Source: Hallerella sp963652365 (GTDB lineage Bacteria > Fibrobacterota > Fibrobacteria > Fibrobacterales > Fibrobacteraceae). Taken from it: a stretch of 64,000 nt of DNA. Under the pieces are notes generated by a model, which saw only the letters and a program-made list of their open reading frames with translations, had not been told where the DNA came from and ran no database searches. Position 1 is the first letter of the stretch; each line of letters starts with the position of its first letter. The translations under genes and the position numbers were made by a program. The DNA is taken from NCBI GenBank assembly GCA_963652365.1, contig CAVJTH010000012.1, positions 1 through 64,000 of the forward strand, given 5' to 3'. Positions 1 to 7,034 of the stretch are shown here, piece after piece.

Positions 1-170
1 CTAGCGTGAAAAGTTCGCTGGGATTTCTAAGTTCTAAGCACTCTCTACTAAGCTTTGAACAAGCCCCTTGCCGAGAAGGCGCCTCCCTCCGCCGCCAGGC
101 GGAAACAGGTCGCTTGGCGACAATGCCGGCTGGAAGCGGCTGTCCGCTTCGCGAAAAAAGCAATTTTTTG
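1..170 (+). repeat. Intergenic mosaic repeat, copy 1 (cut by window start)
   Basis: This stretch matches the right half of the copy at 1796-2168 almost base for base: the segment starting CTAGCGTGA, the CTAAGCTCTGAACAAGCCCC-like block and the CGCCTCCCTCCGCCG/AGGCGGAAACAG block with its CCGCC/GGCGG hairpin. No gene is credible here; the short open frames consist of repeat sequence. The left half lies outside the window. Confidence 0.8.
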
Positions 171-214
171 CAGGAAGTTATCCACCGGCTAGATTTTTAA
201 GCTATTTTAAGGTT

Positions 215-1060
215 ATGAAACGAAACTTTTCCAGTCTATTGATTTTCGTCGCAAGTCTTTTGGCGATAACGGCTTCCGCCTTTGCCGAACCCGAAGAGGG
301 ATTTTACGAGAAGCACGATATCCGCGGATTTGTTTCTGTCGGTGCGGATTACCGCGGAATGCGTAGCGCATACGCAAGCTACCTGAACCGTCTTCTCTTC
401 AGCAAGAACCAGGGCGTTGTCGTCGAAGAAATCACCGAGGCGGGCGATACGGTCAAGGGGGCGCTTCTCGACGGGGACATTTCGCGCTACGAGCACTTCA
501 ATGATTACTACCTGGGGCTTCACATCGAAATCGGCGCCCAGTATCACCAGTTCCTCACCTGGTTCGACATCAACTTCATGCCGACGCAGGTTTCGGACAG
601 GCCGGCGAGTTTCAGCAGCACGACCGGCGAACGTCTCTATGACGTCAAGTGGTTCGCTTACGGCATCGACTGGATGTTCGGCTGGAAGCTCTTTGGCGAA
701 AACACGGTCATCAATCTGATTCCATCCGCCGGCATCGGTCTGAACCTCTTGAACATCCATCTTGCTTCCGACTACGATTTCCTCGTCTCGGGATCGGATA
801 GTTCCTATGTGCATGCGAACAATCGCTATTACAGCACGCTTTCTCCGACATTCAACGCGCAGATGGAATTCCGCATTTCCATCGATCCGATTTCCGTCGG
901 CGCCTATGCCGGCTATCGCGTCGTCCGCTTCAACGAGTTCGATTTCGAAGATCACAGCCTCGGCGATTCGGACAACAACGGCGATACGTGGTTCCTCGGC
1001 GCTAAGATAACCTGGACATTCCTCTCGGAAAACCAGAAAAAGATCCGCGACAAGCTGTAA
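215..1060 (+). CDS. Outer membrane beta-barrel protein, uncharacterised
   Basis: 281 codons. Residues 1-24 form a typical Sec signal peptide (KR, then a hydrophobic run, ending SAFA before EPEEG). The mature part alternates polar and aromatic residues in short strands separated by loops, as in porin-like barrels of about 8-12 strands, so an outer membrane location is likely. I chose the ATG at 215, not upstream in-frame ATGs, because only this start gives a signal peptide and the upstream part is repeat DNA. A TATTTT hexamer ends 6 nt before this ATG. I do not recognise a named family. The 3' end overlaps the convergent NYN gene by 59 bp. Confidence 0.75.
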   Translation: MKRNFSSLLIFVASLLAITASAFAEPEEGFYEKHDIRGFVSVGADYRGMRSAYASYLNRLLFSKNQGVVVEEITEAGDTVKGALLDGDISRYEHFNDYYLGLHIEIGAQYHQFLTWFDINFMPTQVSDRPASFSSTTGERLYDVKWFAYGIDWMFGWKLFGENTVINLIPSAGIGLNLLNIHLASDYDFLVSGSDSSYVHANNRYYSTLSPTFNAQMEFRISIDPISVGAYAGYRVVRFNEFDFEDHSLGDSDNNGDTWFLGAKITWTFLSENQKKIRDKL

Positions 1061-1700
1061 CGTTCGTTCGGGGAGAAAGGAAAAGGTTCCGAGCCAGCAC
1101 GTCCGTGCTGGCTTTTTCCATGACGCGTTCCATGGGAATGTAAAAGGTCGATTGTCGCTTCAGGTTCTGGTCGGTATGCCAATGGATTTCCTTTTCGCGG
1201 TTGCGGTAGGTGAAATTCCAGCCGAGAAGCAGAGTCGGAATGTCCATCGAGGCGAGTCGTGCGGGGATATCCGCATACTGTCCCTGCGTGCTGGCAAGAA
1301 CGAGGGCATCCAGTTCCCGGTATTCCGCATAGAGAAGTACGTCGTCCTTCAATTCCAGGTTCGGGCAAAGACTGCTTGCGTAATTGATCGAGGCGAAGTG
1401 GACGTCGAAGCCTGCCTTGGAGAGTTCTCCCGAAAAATGCTTGACTCCCGCATGGCGAAAGTCGTTGTCCGCTTCCGGATTGCGGTAGGGGTGATAATAG
1501 TGCGCCATCATTTCGACCGCTTTTCCCGGCCAGAAGTAGCGCGAAACGTGCACCGCGACCCAGTTCCTGAGACCGAGAAAGTTGATTCCCGCACAGTTCG
1601 GGTTTAGTCCGCGGTAATATTCGTTTACCTTTCGGAGCGTGAATCCATCGACGAAAAGTCCTACCTTGAACGAAGGATTCGTTTGGCCTTTTTCTTGCAT
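1002..1700 (-). CDS. NYN/PIN-like domain protein (LabA-type) with altered acidic motif
   Basis: 232 codons, preceded by a clear AGGAG. The N-terminal GLFVDGFTL strand and the later KDDVLLYAEYRELDALVLAST-Q-G-Q-Y region match the NYN (LabA/TIGR00288-like) fold, a PIN-related nuclease fold usually acting on RNA. In active members the second motif is SGDGDF, with the aspartates binding metal. Here the same place reads STQGQY, so two acidic residues are missing and nuclease activity is doubtful. The last 20 codons overlap the convergent barrel gene, and a terminator hairpin for that gene sits inside the coding region. Family assignment is by motif only. Confidence 0.65.
   Translation of the reverse strand: MQEKGQTNPSFKVGLFVDGFTLRKVNEYYRGLNPNCAGINFLGLRNWVAVHVSRYFWPGKAVEMMAHYYHPYRNPEADNDFRHAGVKHFSGELSKAGFDVHFASINYASSLCPNLELKDDVLLYAEYRELDALVLASTQGQYADIPARLASMDIPTLLLGWNFTYRNREKEIHWHTDQNLKRQSTFYIPMERVMEKASTDVLARNLFLSPRTNVTACRGSFSGFPRGMSRLS
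1092..1117 (+). terminator. Rho-independent terminator of the 215-1060 barrel gene
   Basis: AGCCAGCACG and CGTGCTGGCT form a 10-bp stem with a 2-nt loop, followed by TTTTT on the plus strand. It lies inside the 3' coding part of the convergent NYN gene and has no T-run on that strand, so it should stop only plus-strand transcription. Confidence 0.75.
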
Positions 1701-1795
1701 ATCGAGTTCTCCTATTTGAGAAAGTTCCTGGATATAGACGCTTTTTTCTCCGAAAAATCTACCGTAAAGAAAAATTTTACAATTGGCGGAGCCGA

Positions 1796-2168
1796 GTTGA
1801 GAGGAAGCAGGAAGCAGTTGAGTTTGGAGTGTGGAGAGTCGAGAGTGGAGTTTCGCGGACGTCTAGGCTCTAAAGCAGAACTTAGATCTTGGAACTTAGA
1901 GCTGAGAACTTAGTTGAGAGTTGAGTGTGAAGAGTGGAGAGTGGAGTTCTGCGAACATCTAGGTTCTAGCGTGAGATGTTCGCTGAGATCTCTAAGCTCT
2001 AAGCTCTCCCCACTAAGCTCTGAACAAGCCCCACGCCGGGAAGGCGCCTCCCTCCGCCGACAGGCGGAAACAGTTCGCTTCGCGAAAAAGCCTTTCGGCA
2101 GAAAGTAACGGCTCGCTCCGCGACTCTAAGCTCTCTCAACGAAACTCTCGACTAAGCTCTGAACTTAG
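1796..2168 (+). repeat. Intergenic mosaic repeat, copy 2 (fullest plus-strand copy)
   Basis: The block is built from modules: AG-rich tracts (GAGAGTGGAG-like), a segment rich in AACTTAG/CTAAG, a perfect 10-bp inverted repeat GCGAACATCT...AGATGTTCGC (1951-1960 and 1974-1983, 13-nt loop), then a GC-rich block with AGGCGCCTCCCTCCGCCG and AGGCGGAAACAG. About 1940-2060 is nearly the exact reverse complement of about 26960-27080. It holds no gene and fills the whole gap up to the phosphohexomutase promoter. Confidence 0.85.
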
Positions 2169-2180
2169 CGCCGAACAATC

Positions 2181-2186
2181 TATATT
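2181..2186 (+). promoter_or_regulatory. Putative -10 element (TATATT), leaderless start of the phosphohexomutase
   Basis: TATATT ends 7 nt before the ATG at 2194 and there is no Shine-Dalgarno. The usual spacing from a -10 to the start of transcription would put the 5' end at or next to the ATG. No strong -35 is visible. Confidence 0.45.
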
Positions 2187-2193
2187 TAACGGC

Positions 2194-3654
2194 ATGAAAA
2201 TTTCCGTCAATGACATGATGCTTTCGAGCGGGGTCGGCTTTGGAACGAGCGGCGCCCGCGGACTTGTTTCCCAGATGACCGACTTGGTCTGTTACAGCTA
2301 TACGCGCGCATTCCTTGCCTATTGCGAAAAAAGCTTTTCTTCCGAAAAGTCGGTTGCGATTGCGGGCGACTTGCGCCCGAGTACGGGAAGAATCCTCCGG
2401 GCCATCGCAACGGCGGCGGAGGACATGGGCTGGAACGTGATTTACGGCGGGCGGATTCCCAGCCCGGCGATTGCGCTTTACGGAATCGAAAAGGCTCTCC
2501 CGACGATCATGGTGACGGGAAGCCATATTCCCGCGGACCGGAACGGCATCAAGTTCAACCATCCGAAGGGAGAAATTTCCAAGAAGGACGAGGTCGGAAT
2601 TCGCTCCGAAAATCTCGAACTGGACGATTCGAAGTTCGGCGACGACGGAATGCTCGAAAATCCCGTTAGGCTGCCGGACGAAAATACGGAAGCGCGCGAA
2701 AGCTACAAGAACCGCTATCTGGACTTTTTCGGAGAAAACTCCCTGTCCGGATTGACTGTCGGCATGTACCAGCATTCGGCTGTCGGACGCGACATCATCA
2801 CGGATGTCCTGAAAGAACTCGGCGCCTTTGTCGTTCCGCTCGGACGTTCCGAATCCTTTGTCCCGGTCGATACGGAAGCGGTCCGCCCGGAAGACATAAA
2901 GCTTGGCGTGGAATGGGCGAAGCAGGGACTTGACGCGATTGTCAGCACCGACGGTGACAGTGACCGTCCGCTCTTTGCCGATGCGACAGGCAAGTGGATT
3001 CGCGGCGACGTTCTCGGAATTCTCGCGGCAAAGGCTCTCGGGATCGAACGGATCGCGACGCCGGTAAGTTGCAACACGGCTCTCGAAAAGTGCGGATTCT
3101 TTGAACGGACGCTTCGCACGCGCATTGGAAGTCCCTATGTCATCGCCGGAATGCAGGAACTCGACGGCGACGGAAAGACGGTCGCCGGCTACGAAGCGAA
3201 CGGCGGATTCCTGCTCGAAACGGACATCTCCCTGGACGGCAAGGTTTTAAAGGCGCTCCCGACTCGCGACGCGCTCCTCCCGCAGATTGCCGTTCTTCTC
3301 GCCGCCAAGCGACAGAAGCTCGGGGTGGAAGACTTGTTCAAGTCCTTGCCGAAACGCTTCACCGCAAGCGACCGTGTCAAGGAATTTCCCACGGAAAAAA
3401 GCCAGAAGAAAGTCGCTGAAATCGCCGAAAGGAATCTGGGCGAAGCCTATTTCGGAAAGCTTGCCGGGAAGATTGTCTCGACCGACATGACGGACGGCTA
3501 CCGGATGACCTTTGACCGCGGCGACATCATCCACTTGCGCCCGAGCGGAAACGCTCCGGAACTCCGCTGTTACGTGGAATGCGATTCCGCGGCTCGCGCC
3601 GAGGAACTCAAGGAAAAGGTTCTCGCCGTGATGCAGGAATGGAAAAACGCGTAG
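2194..3654 (+). CDS. Phosphohexomutase (phosphomannomutase/phosphoglucomutase family)
   Basis: 486 codons, normal length for the alpha-D-phosphohexomutase superfamily, which interconverts hexose 1- and 6-phosphates in the cytoplasm for glycogen and cell wall precursors. The active-site serine loop is VTGSHIPADRNG (Ser110), replacing the common TASHNP; the metal loop is DGDSDR (253-258), and the C-terminal phosphate loop is PSGNAPELR. All four domains appear present. The motifs cannot separate phosphomannomutase from phosphoglucomutase or phosphoglucosamine mutase. It stands alone after a repeat block and ends 39 nt before the PorQ-like gene, which has its own -10-like box. Confidence 0.88.
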   Translation: MKISVNDMMLSSGVGFGTSGARGLVSQMTDLVCYSYTRAFLAYCEKSFSSEKSVAIAGDLRPSTGRILRAIATAAEDMGWNVIYGGRIPSPAIALYGIEKALPTIMVTGSHIPADRNGIKFNHPKGEISKKDEVGIRSENLELDDSKFGDDGMLENPVRLPDENTEARESYKNRYLDFFGENSLSGLTVGMYQHSAVGRDIITDVLKELGAFVVPLGRSESFVPVDTEAVRPEDIKLGVEWAKQGLDAIVSTDGDSDRPLFADATGKWIRGDVLGILAAKALGIERIATPVSCNTALEKCGFFERTLRTRIGSPYVIAGMQELDGDGKTVAGYEANGGFLLETDISLDGKVLKALPTRDALLPQIAVLLAAKRQKLGVEDLFKSLPKRFTASDRVKEFPTEKSQKKVAEIAERNLGEAYFGKLAGKIVSTDMTDGYRMTFDRGDIIHLRPSGNAPELRCYVECDSAARAEELKEKVLAVMQEWKNA

Positions 3655-3693
3655 ATTTCTACGTCGCCCGTTTTAATTTTATATGTTTACGCC

Positions 3694-4608
3694 ATGAACT
3701 TCAAGCGAACCGCCTTTTTTGCATTCCTCTGCGCCGCGACCTGTTTTGCGGGCGGCAGGTTCTGGAATGTCGATCAGGGCGGGACGACGATGAAGTTCCT
3801 GTCGCTTCCGACTTCTCCGCGGTCTGCGGCTCTTGCCGGCGCGGGGGTCGCCATGCCGAGCGGCTTTTCGGAGGTTTCCCGAAATCCCTTGGCGACGACG
3901 TCTTCGGAAGTTCCCCAGGCGGGCATCGAACACGTCCGGTTTTCGAGCCGCATCGATGCGAAGCTCACGTCCGTCTATTTCGGCTTGCCGTTTAAATATC
4001 TGAACACAAGCGCGGCGGTGGAATATCTCGGCTACGGCGATATCGAGGGCCGCGACGAGGAAGGATTCAAGACGGAGGATTACGGGGCGATGGCCTGGGC
4101 GCTCCAGCTCGGCGTCGGCAGCAGGCCTTCGGTCTTCAGCTGGGCGGTTTCCGCGCGGTTCGCTTCGCAGACGATCGACAATTCGACAGCGATTGCGCTT
4201 CTCGCCGACGGCGGCGCGAGCTTTCGCTTGAATCGCTACATCGCGTTCGGCGCGACCGTTACGAATTTCGGGTGGGTTTCCGAATACGAATCGGAAAGGG
4301 AATCCGCTCCGATGGCGCTTTCGGCGGGAATCTCCGCGACGCATCCCGTTCTCGACATCTTTGACCTGGCGTTCCACGCGGATGCCTATCGCCGTGCGGA
4401 TTACGATGCGGAGTGGCGCTTCGGATCCGAACTTCTATATAAAAAGACGCTTGCGTTTCGGGCCGGCTATGCGTATCGCGGCGAAACGGAAAGCGGCGTC
4501 TCGGCAGGTCTCGGACTTGTCTTTGGCCGCATCCGGTTCGACTACGCCTATGCGTCAAATCCCGTGCTGGACGGGAATCATCTCTTCCATCTGGGCGTTG
4601 GGTTCTAG
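3694..4608 (+). CDS. PorV/PorQ family outer membrane protein
   Basis: 304 codons with a signal peptide (residues 1-19, ending CFA before GGRFW). The mature start carries the family's hallmark: FLSLPTSPRSAALAGAGVA followed by NPLATTSSE, equivalent to the LNLPVSARAAALGG...NPA motif of PorQ/PorV and UPF0164 proteins. The rest is a beta-barrel with repeated aromatic-ended strands. In Bacteroidota these proteins act in or with the type IX secretion system at the outer membrane; whether this one does is inference, since no other T9SS genes lie here. TATGTT ends 6 nt before the ATG. Its stop codon is shared with an antisense transposase stub. Confidence 0.75.
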   Translation: MNFKRTAFFAFLCAATCFAGGRFWNVDQGGTTMKFLSLPTSPRSAALAGAGVAMPSGFSEVSRNPLATTSSEVPQAGIEHVRFSSRIDAKLTSVYFGLPFKYLNTSAAVEYLGYGDIEGRDEEGFKTEDYGAMAWALQLGVGSRPSVFSWAVSARFASQTIDNSTAIALLADGGASFRLNRYIAFGATVTNFGWVSEYESERESAPMALSAGISATHPVLDIFDLAFHADAYRRADYDAEWRFGSELLYKKTLAFRAGYAYRGETESGVSAGLGLVFGRIRFDYAYASNPVLDGNHLFHLGVGF

Positions 4609-4775
4609 GGGAATTCACGCTGGACGCTGTTCCGCTTGCACCCGTTCTCGGCGACGTAGAGGATGGTCCGCATGAATTCGAAGTTGTCTATCTTCACGTT
4701 CCCCCGTTGGACGGGGAAGTACTTCTCGATCCTTGCAAACTGTTCTCGCGTGAGTTCTATGCGCTTGTTATCGCA
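4605..4775 (-). pseudogene. IS5-type transposase remnant (N-terminal stub)
   Basis: On the minus strand a frame of about 50 codons reads IELTREQFARIEKYFP, then VQRGNVKIDNFEFM and LYVAENGCK, matching the N-terminus of IS5-family transposases. A functional copy would continue after GCK with W-R-x-L-P and the DDE core. Here it breaks into an unrelated tail and stops at 4605, inside the PorQ-like gene's stop codon. No good start codon remains, since the frame runs into a stop upstream of the ELT motif. It is a dead fragment left after deletion. Confidence 0.65.
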
Positions 4776-4791
4776 TTTTCACTTCGTTGTG

Positions 4792-5159
4792 TCAACAAGC
4801 TCTAATCTTCATCCTCTTGGTTTCCTTTTTTTGCCTCTCTGCAGGCGTTCCAACGAACATCCAACGAACTCCGCAAATAACCATTGCCATTCCGCTGCCC
4901 AATAAAAGCCATTGAATTACGGGCGAACGAATGTTCCAAAAAATATCTCGCTTGATTCCATACCAGGCATAGTTGACATTTATCGCAATTACAGGGTACC
5001 TGCCAAAATTGACTTTTGTGACAATCGCATCATCGAGAATTCGGCTATAGTCACTGCGGGGTATCCCCAAACCAATTTGATTCCTGAGCCATACACAAAA
5101 GGAAGTCCCATACAAACAATCGCCAGACATGCAAATTTCATTTTGATTTTATGTAGCAT
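4792..5159 (-). pseudogene. Frameshifted small membrane or secreted protein
   Basis: An AGGAG site precedes ATG at 5159, which opens a frame encoding a convincing signal peptide (KFACLAIVCMGLPFVYGS) that stops at 4989. The overlapping frame downstream to 4792 continues as protein-like sequence (ILDDAIVTKVNFGRYPVIAI) with one transmembrane helix near VIQWLLLGSGMAMVICGV and a basic tail. The two halves together look like one gene of about 120 codons split by a frameshift. The region is markedly AT-richer than its neighbours. No family recognised. Either the gene is decayed or there is a sequencing indel. Confidence 0.45.
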
Positions 5160-5348
5160 AAATATCTCCTATTCTTTATTTGGATGTTTATGGTGTAGAG
5201 TTATTGTGATGCTTTTGTCTTTCATTTTTTCCTCATTGTCCAGAGATGAACTACCATTTTCTATGTGTAAGTAAAAAAAACGCTCTGTCAAGGGATTTGG
5301 AAAAAAAATCGTCTTTTTAAAGTCTCCATTATGGAAATTCGGATTTTC
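5160..5348. other. AT-rich intergenic stretch
   Basis: No gene, tRNA or repeat copy is visible. It contains two A-tracts (about 5272-5282 and 5301-5310) and ends in the -10-like box of the thioesterase gene. Confidence 0.5.
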
Positions 5349-5354
5349 TAGATT
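5349..5354 (+). promoter_or_regulatory. Putative -10 element (TAGATT) of the thioesterase gene
   Basis: TAGATT ends 7 nt before the ATG at 5362. No Shine-Dalgarno lies between, consistent with a leaderless mRNA. Confidence 0.4.
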
Positions 5355-5361
5355 TCTTCCT

Positions 5362-6126
5362 ATGCCTTTTTGCGAAACATTTTCCCGCCGCTACGATGAC
5401 GACGGCTTTACCTTTCATGTCGAAAGCCGCGTAGCCTACACGGAATGCGGTCCGAACGGAACGATCACCCTGTTCGATTTCTTGCGCAAGACGACGGACA
5501 TCTCTTCGGAAGACATTTTCCATCGCGGAACGCCGATGCCCTTTCTGGTGGAGCACGGCTTTGCGCGGCTCCTTGCGCGATCGGTCTTTCGCTTTCATCG
5601 GATGCCGAGAATCAACGAACGCGTCGAATGGGTGACGACCGAATGGAAGGCGGAGTCGTGGCAGTTCGTGCGCGACTACAAAGTCAAGAGCGAAAGCGGC
5701 GAGCTTCTGGTTTCGGGCCTTTCCAAGTGGCTTCTTGCCGATTTCGGCACCCGGAAAATACTCCCGGTCAAGGCGATTCTCCCGTTTCGGAAGCTGAACA
5801 CGGTGCCGTTTGACTCGGCGGAACTTTCCTGCGGAAAGATTTTCGTGCCGGATGCGCTCGAAAAGGTCGGGGAGCAGAAGATTCTGCGCTCGTATCTCGA
5901 CGGGAACAATCACACGGACAATGCCTTTTACGGCGCCTTTATCGTGAACGCCCTTCCCGCGGAACTTGCTGAACGTCCGTTAATTGAATTTCGCATAAAT
6001 TATTCCAAGGAGCTGCTGCTCGGAGAAACCGTCGCCATGTATTTGTCGAAGACGGGCGAAAACCGGTATGTCGCCGTCGGGAAGAAAAACGACGAAGTCG
6101 CATTTGTGAGCGAGCTTGTCTTTTGA
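5362..6126 (+). CDS. Acyl-ACP thioesterase (FatA/FatB-type, double hot-dog)
   Basis: 254 codons, the usual size of bacterial acyl-ACP thioesterases, which release free fatty acids from acyl carrier protein. The N-terminal half has the hot-dog helix region (TLFDFLRKTTDISSEDIFHRG) and the WVTTEWKAE strand; the second half has YLDGNNHTDNAFYGAFI, corresponding to the family's N-x-H catalytic segment (D/N-x-N-x-H...N). The gene heads a cluster of lipid enzymes (acyl-CoA synthetase, FabF, FabV), which supports the role. Chain-length preference cannot be read. The next gene starts 54 nt downstream and has its own AGGAG. Confidence 0.75.
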   Translation: MPFCETFSRRYDDDGFTFHVESRVAYTECGPNGTITLFDFLRKTTDISSEDIFHRGTPMPFLVEHGFARLLARSVFRFHRMPRINERVEWVTTEWKAESWQFVRDYKVKSESGELLVSGLSKWLLADFGTRKILPVKAILPFRKLNTVPFDSAELSCGKIFVPDALEKVGEQKILRSYLDGNNHTDNAFYGAFIVNALPAELAERPLIEFRINYSKELLLGETVAMYLSKTGENRYVAVGKKNDEVAFVSELVF

Positions 6127-6180
6127 CGGCGGTTCGCCGCGGCTTTTTCTATCTTAATTCCAAACATAGGAGAATTTTGA

Positions 6181-7005
6181 ATGGAACTCAACAAGGACAT
6201 CGCCGACATTTCCGCCGCCGAAGCGGAAAATTTCAAAGGCAAGAGATTCATCCTTTGCTACCACGATTTCAACATCAAGAATTTTGAAAAGGCGCAGGTC
6301 CAGATCGACAAGATTTCTTCGGTGACAGCCTCTCCCGTTTCCGTTGCGGTCGTTCCCTCGGTCGGAGCCGCCCCCGAAGACGAGCGCGAACGGTTTTGCG
6401 AGTCGATCGAAAAGCTCAAGTCGGATGGCCACGAACTTCTGCTCCACGGTGCGCGTCACTTTGCAAACCTGGGCAAGGAACGTTCGGTCTTTGGCAAGAG
6501 CGCCCTGATGCTTTCGGGGAACGTTGCGGAATTCGCGGGGCTTTCCGAGCAGGAATCCCAGGCGCTTCTCGACCGTTCGATCGCCCTGTGGCGCGGTCTC
6601 GGGCAGGATTCTCTCCCTGTCGGATTTGTTCCGCCGGCCTGGTACGACAACAACTTCCTGAAGGAGCAGGTCCTTGCGAAGTTCAGCACCTACGAGGACA
6701 GGACGTCTATCTTCAAGAAGCACGACCTGGTGGTTTCGCTCGACGAAAGCGAAATCGAATCCGAACCGTCCAAGAAGGACGATGTGGAAAAGTTCCTCTC
6801 GTTCGGCATCAGCTTTGCCGGGCTTCCGGAAATTTCGCTCGGCGTCGCGCAGACTTCGGCATGTCTCACGATCCAGGCCCCGCTCGGCACTCCGCGTCTC
6901 ACGATTCACTGCGCGGACTTCACCACGATCGGGGAAAACCGCATCTTGAACCTTGTCCGTTACGCGCTATCCAAGCGTGAAAAAATTTTCTACCGCGACT
7001 TGTAA
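6181..7005 (+). CDS. DUF2334-like polysaccharide deacetylase-fold protein
   Basis: 274 codons, with AGGAG 7 nt before the ATG. It shows the DUF2334 pattern of the polysaccharide deacetylase superfamily: an early FILCYHDFN strand (the acidic metal-site position), HELLLHGARHF in the middle and GFVPPAWYDN further on, equivalent to the conserved F-x-P-P-x-W motif. There is no signal peptide, so it is probably cytoplasmic. The substrate is unknown. It sits 29 nt before an acyl-CoA synthetase gene, which suggests, without proof, that it acts on an acyl- or glycan-linked intermediate of the same pathway. Confidence 0.6.
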   Translation: MELNKDIADISAAEAENFKGKRFILCYHDFNIKNFEKAQVQIDKISSVTASPVSVAVVPSVGAAPEDERERFCESIEKLKSDGHELLLHGARHFANLGKERSVFGKSALMLSGNVAEFAGLSEQESQALLDRSIALWRGLGQDSLPVGFVPPAWYDNNFLKEQVLAKFSTYEDRTSIFKKHDLVVSLDESEIESEPSKKDDVEKFLSFGISFAGLPEISLGVAQTSACLTIQAPLGTPRLTIHCADFTTIGENRILNLVRYALSKREKIFYRDL

Positions 7006-7034
7006 GCTTCGCGGAAAAGTGATCGAGGTCTCTT

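Noticed and set aside
178..189. TTATCCACC, close to a DnaA box, near the window start
   Set aside because: It is a single box with one mismatch, within repeat DNA. No cluster of boxes, AT-rich unwinding region or dnaA gene is nearby.
68..214. Longer N-terminus for the first outer membrane barrel gene
   Set aside because: The extension is repeat sequence and would bury the signal peptide. ATG 215 gives a clean signal.
1796..2168. CRISPR-like array in the AG-rich repeats
   Set aside because: Repeat units differ in length and sequence, spacers are absent and no cas genes are in the window.
4663..4905. 80-codon plus-strand open frame after the PorQ-like gene
   Set aside because: It is antisense to the transposase remnant and shows no start signal or protein-like pattern.
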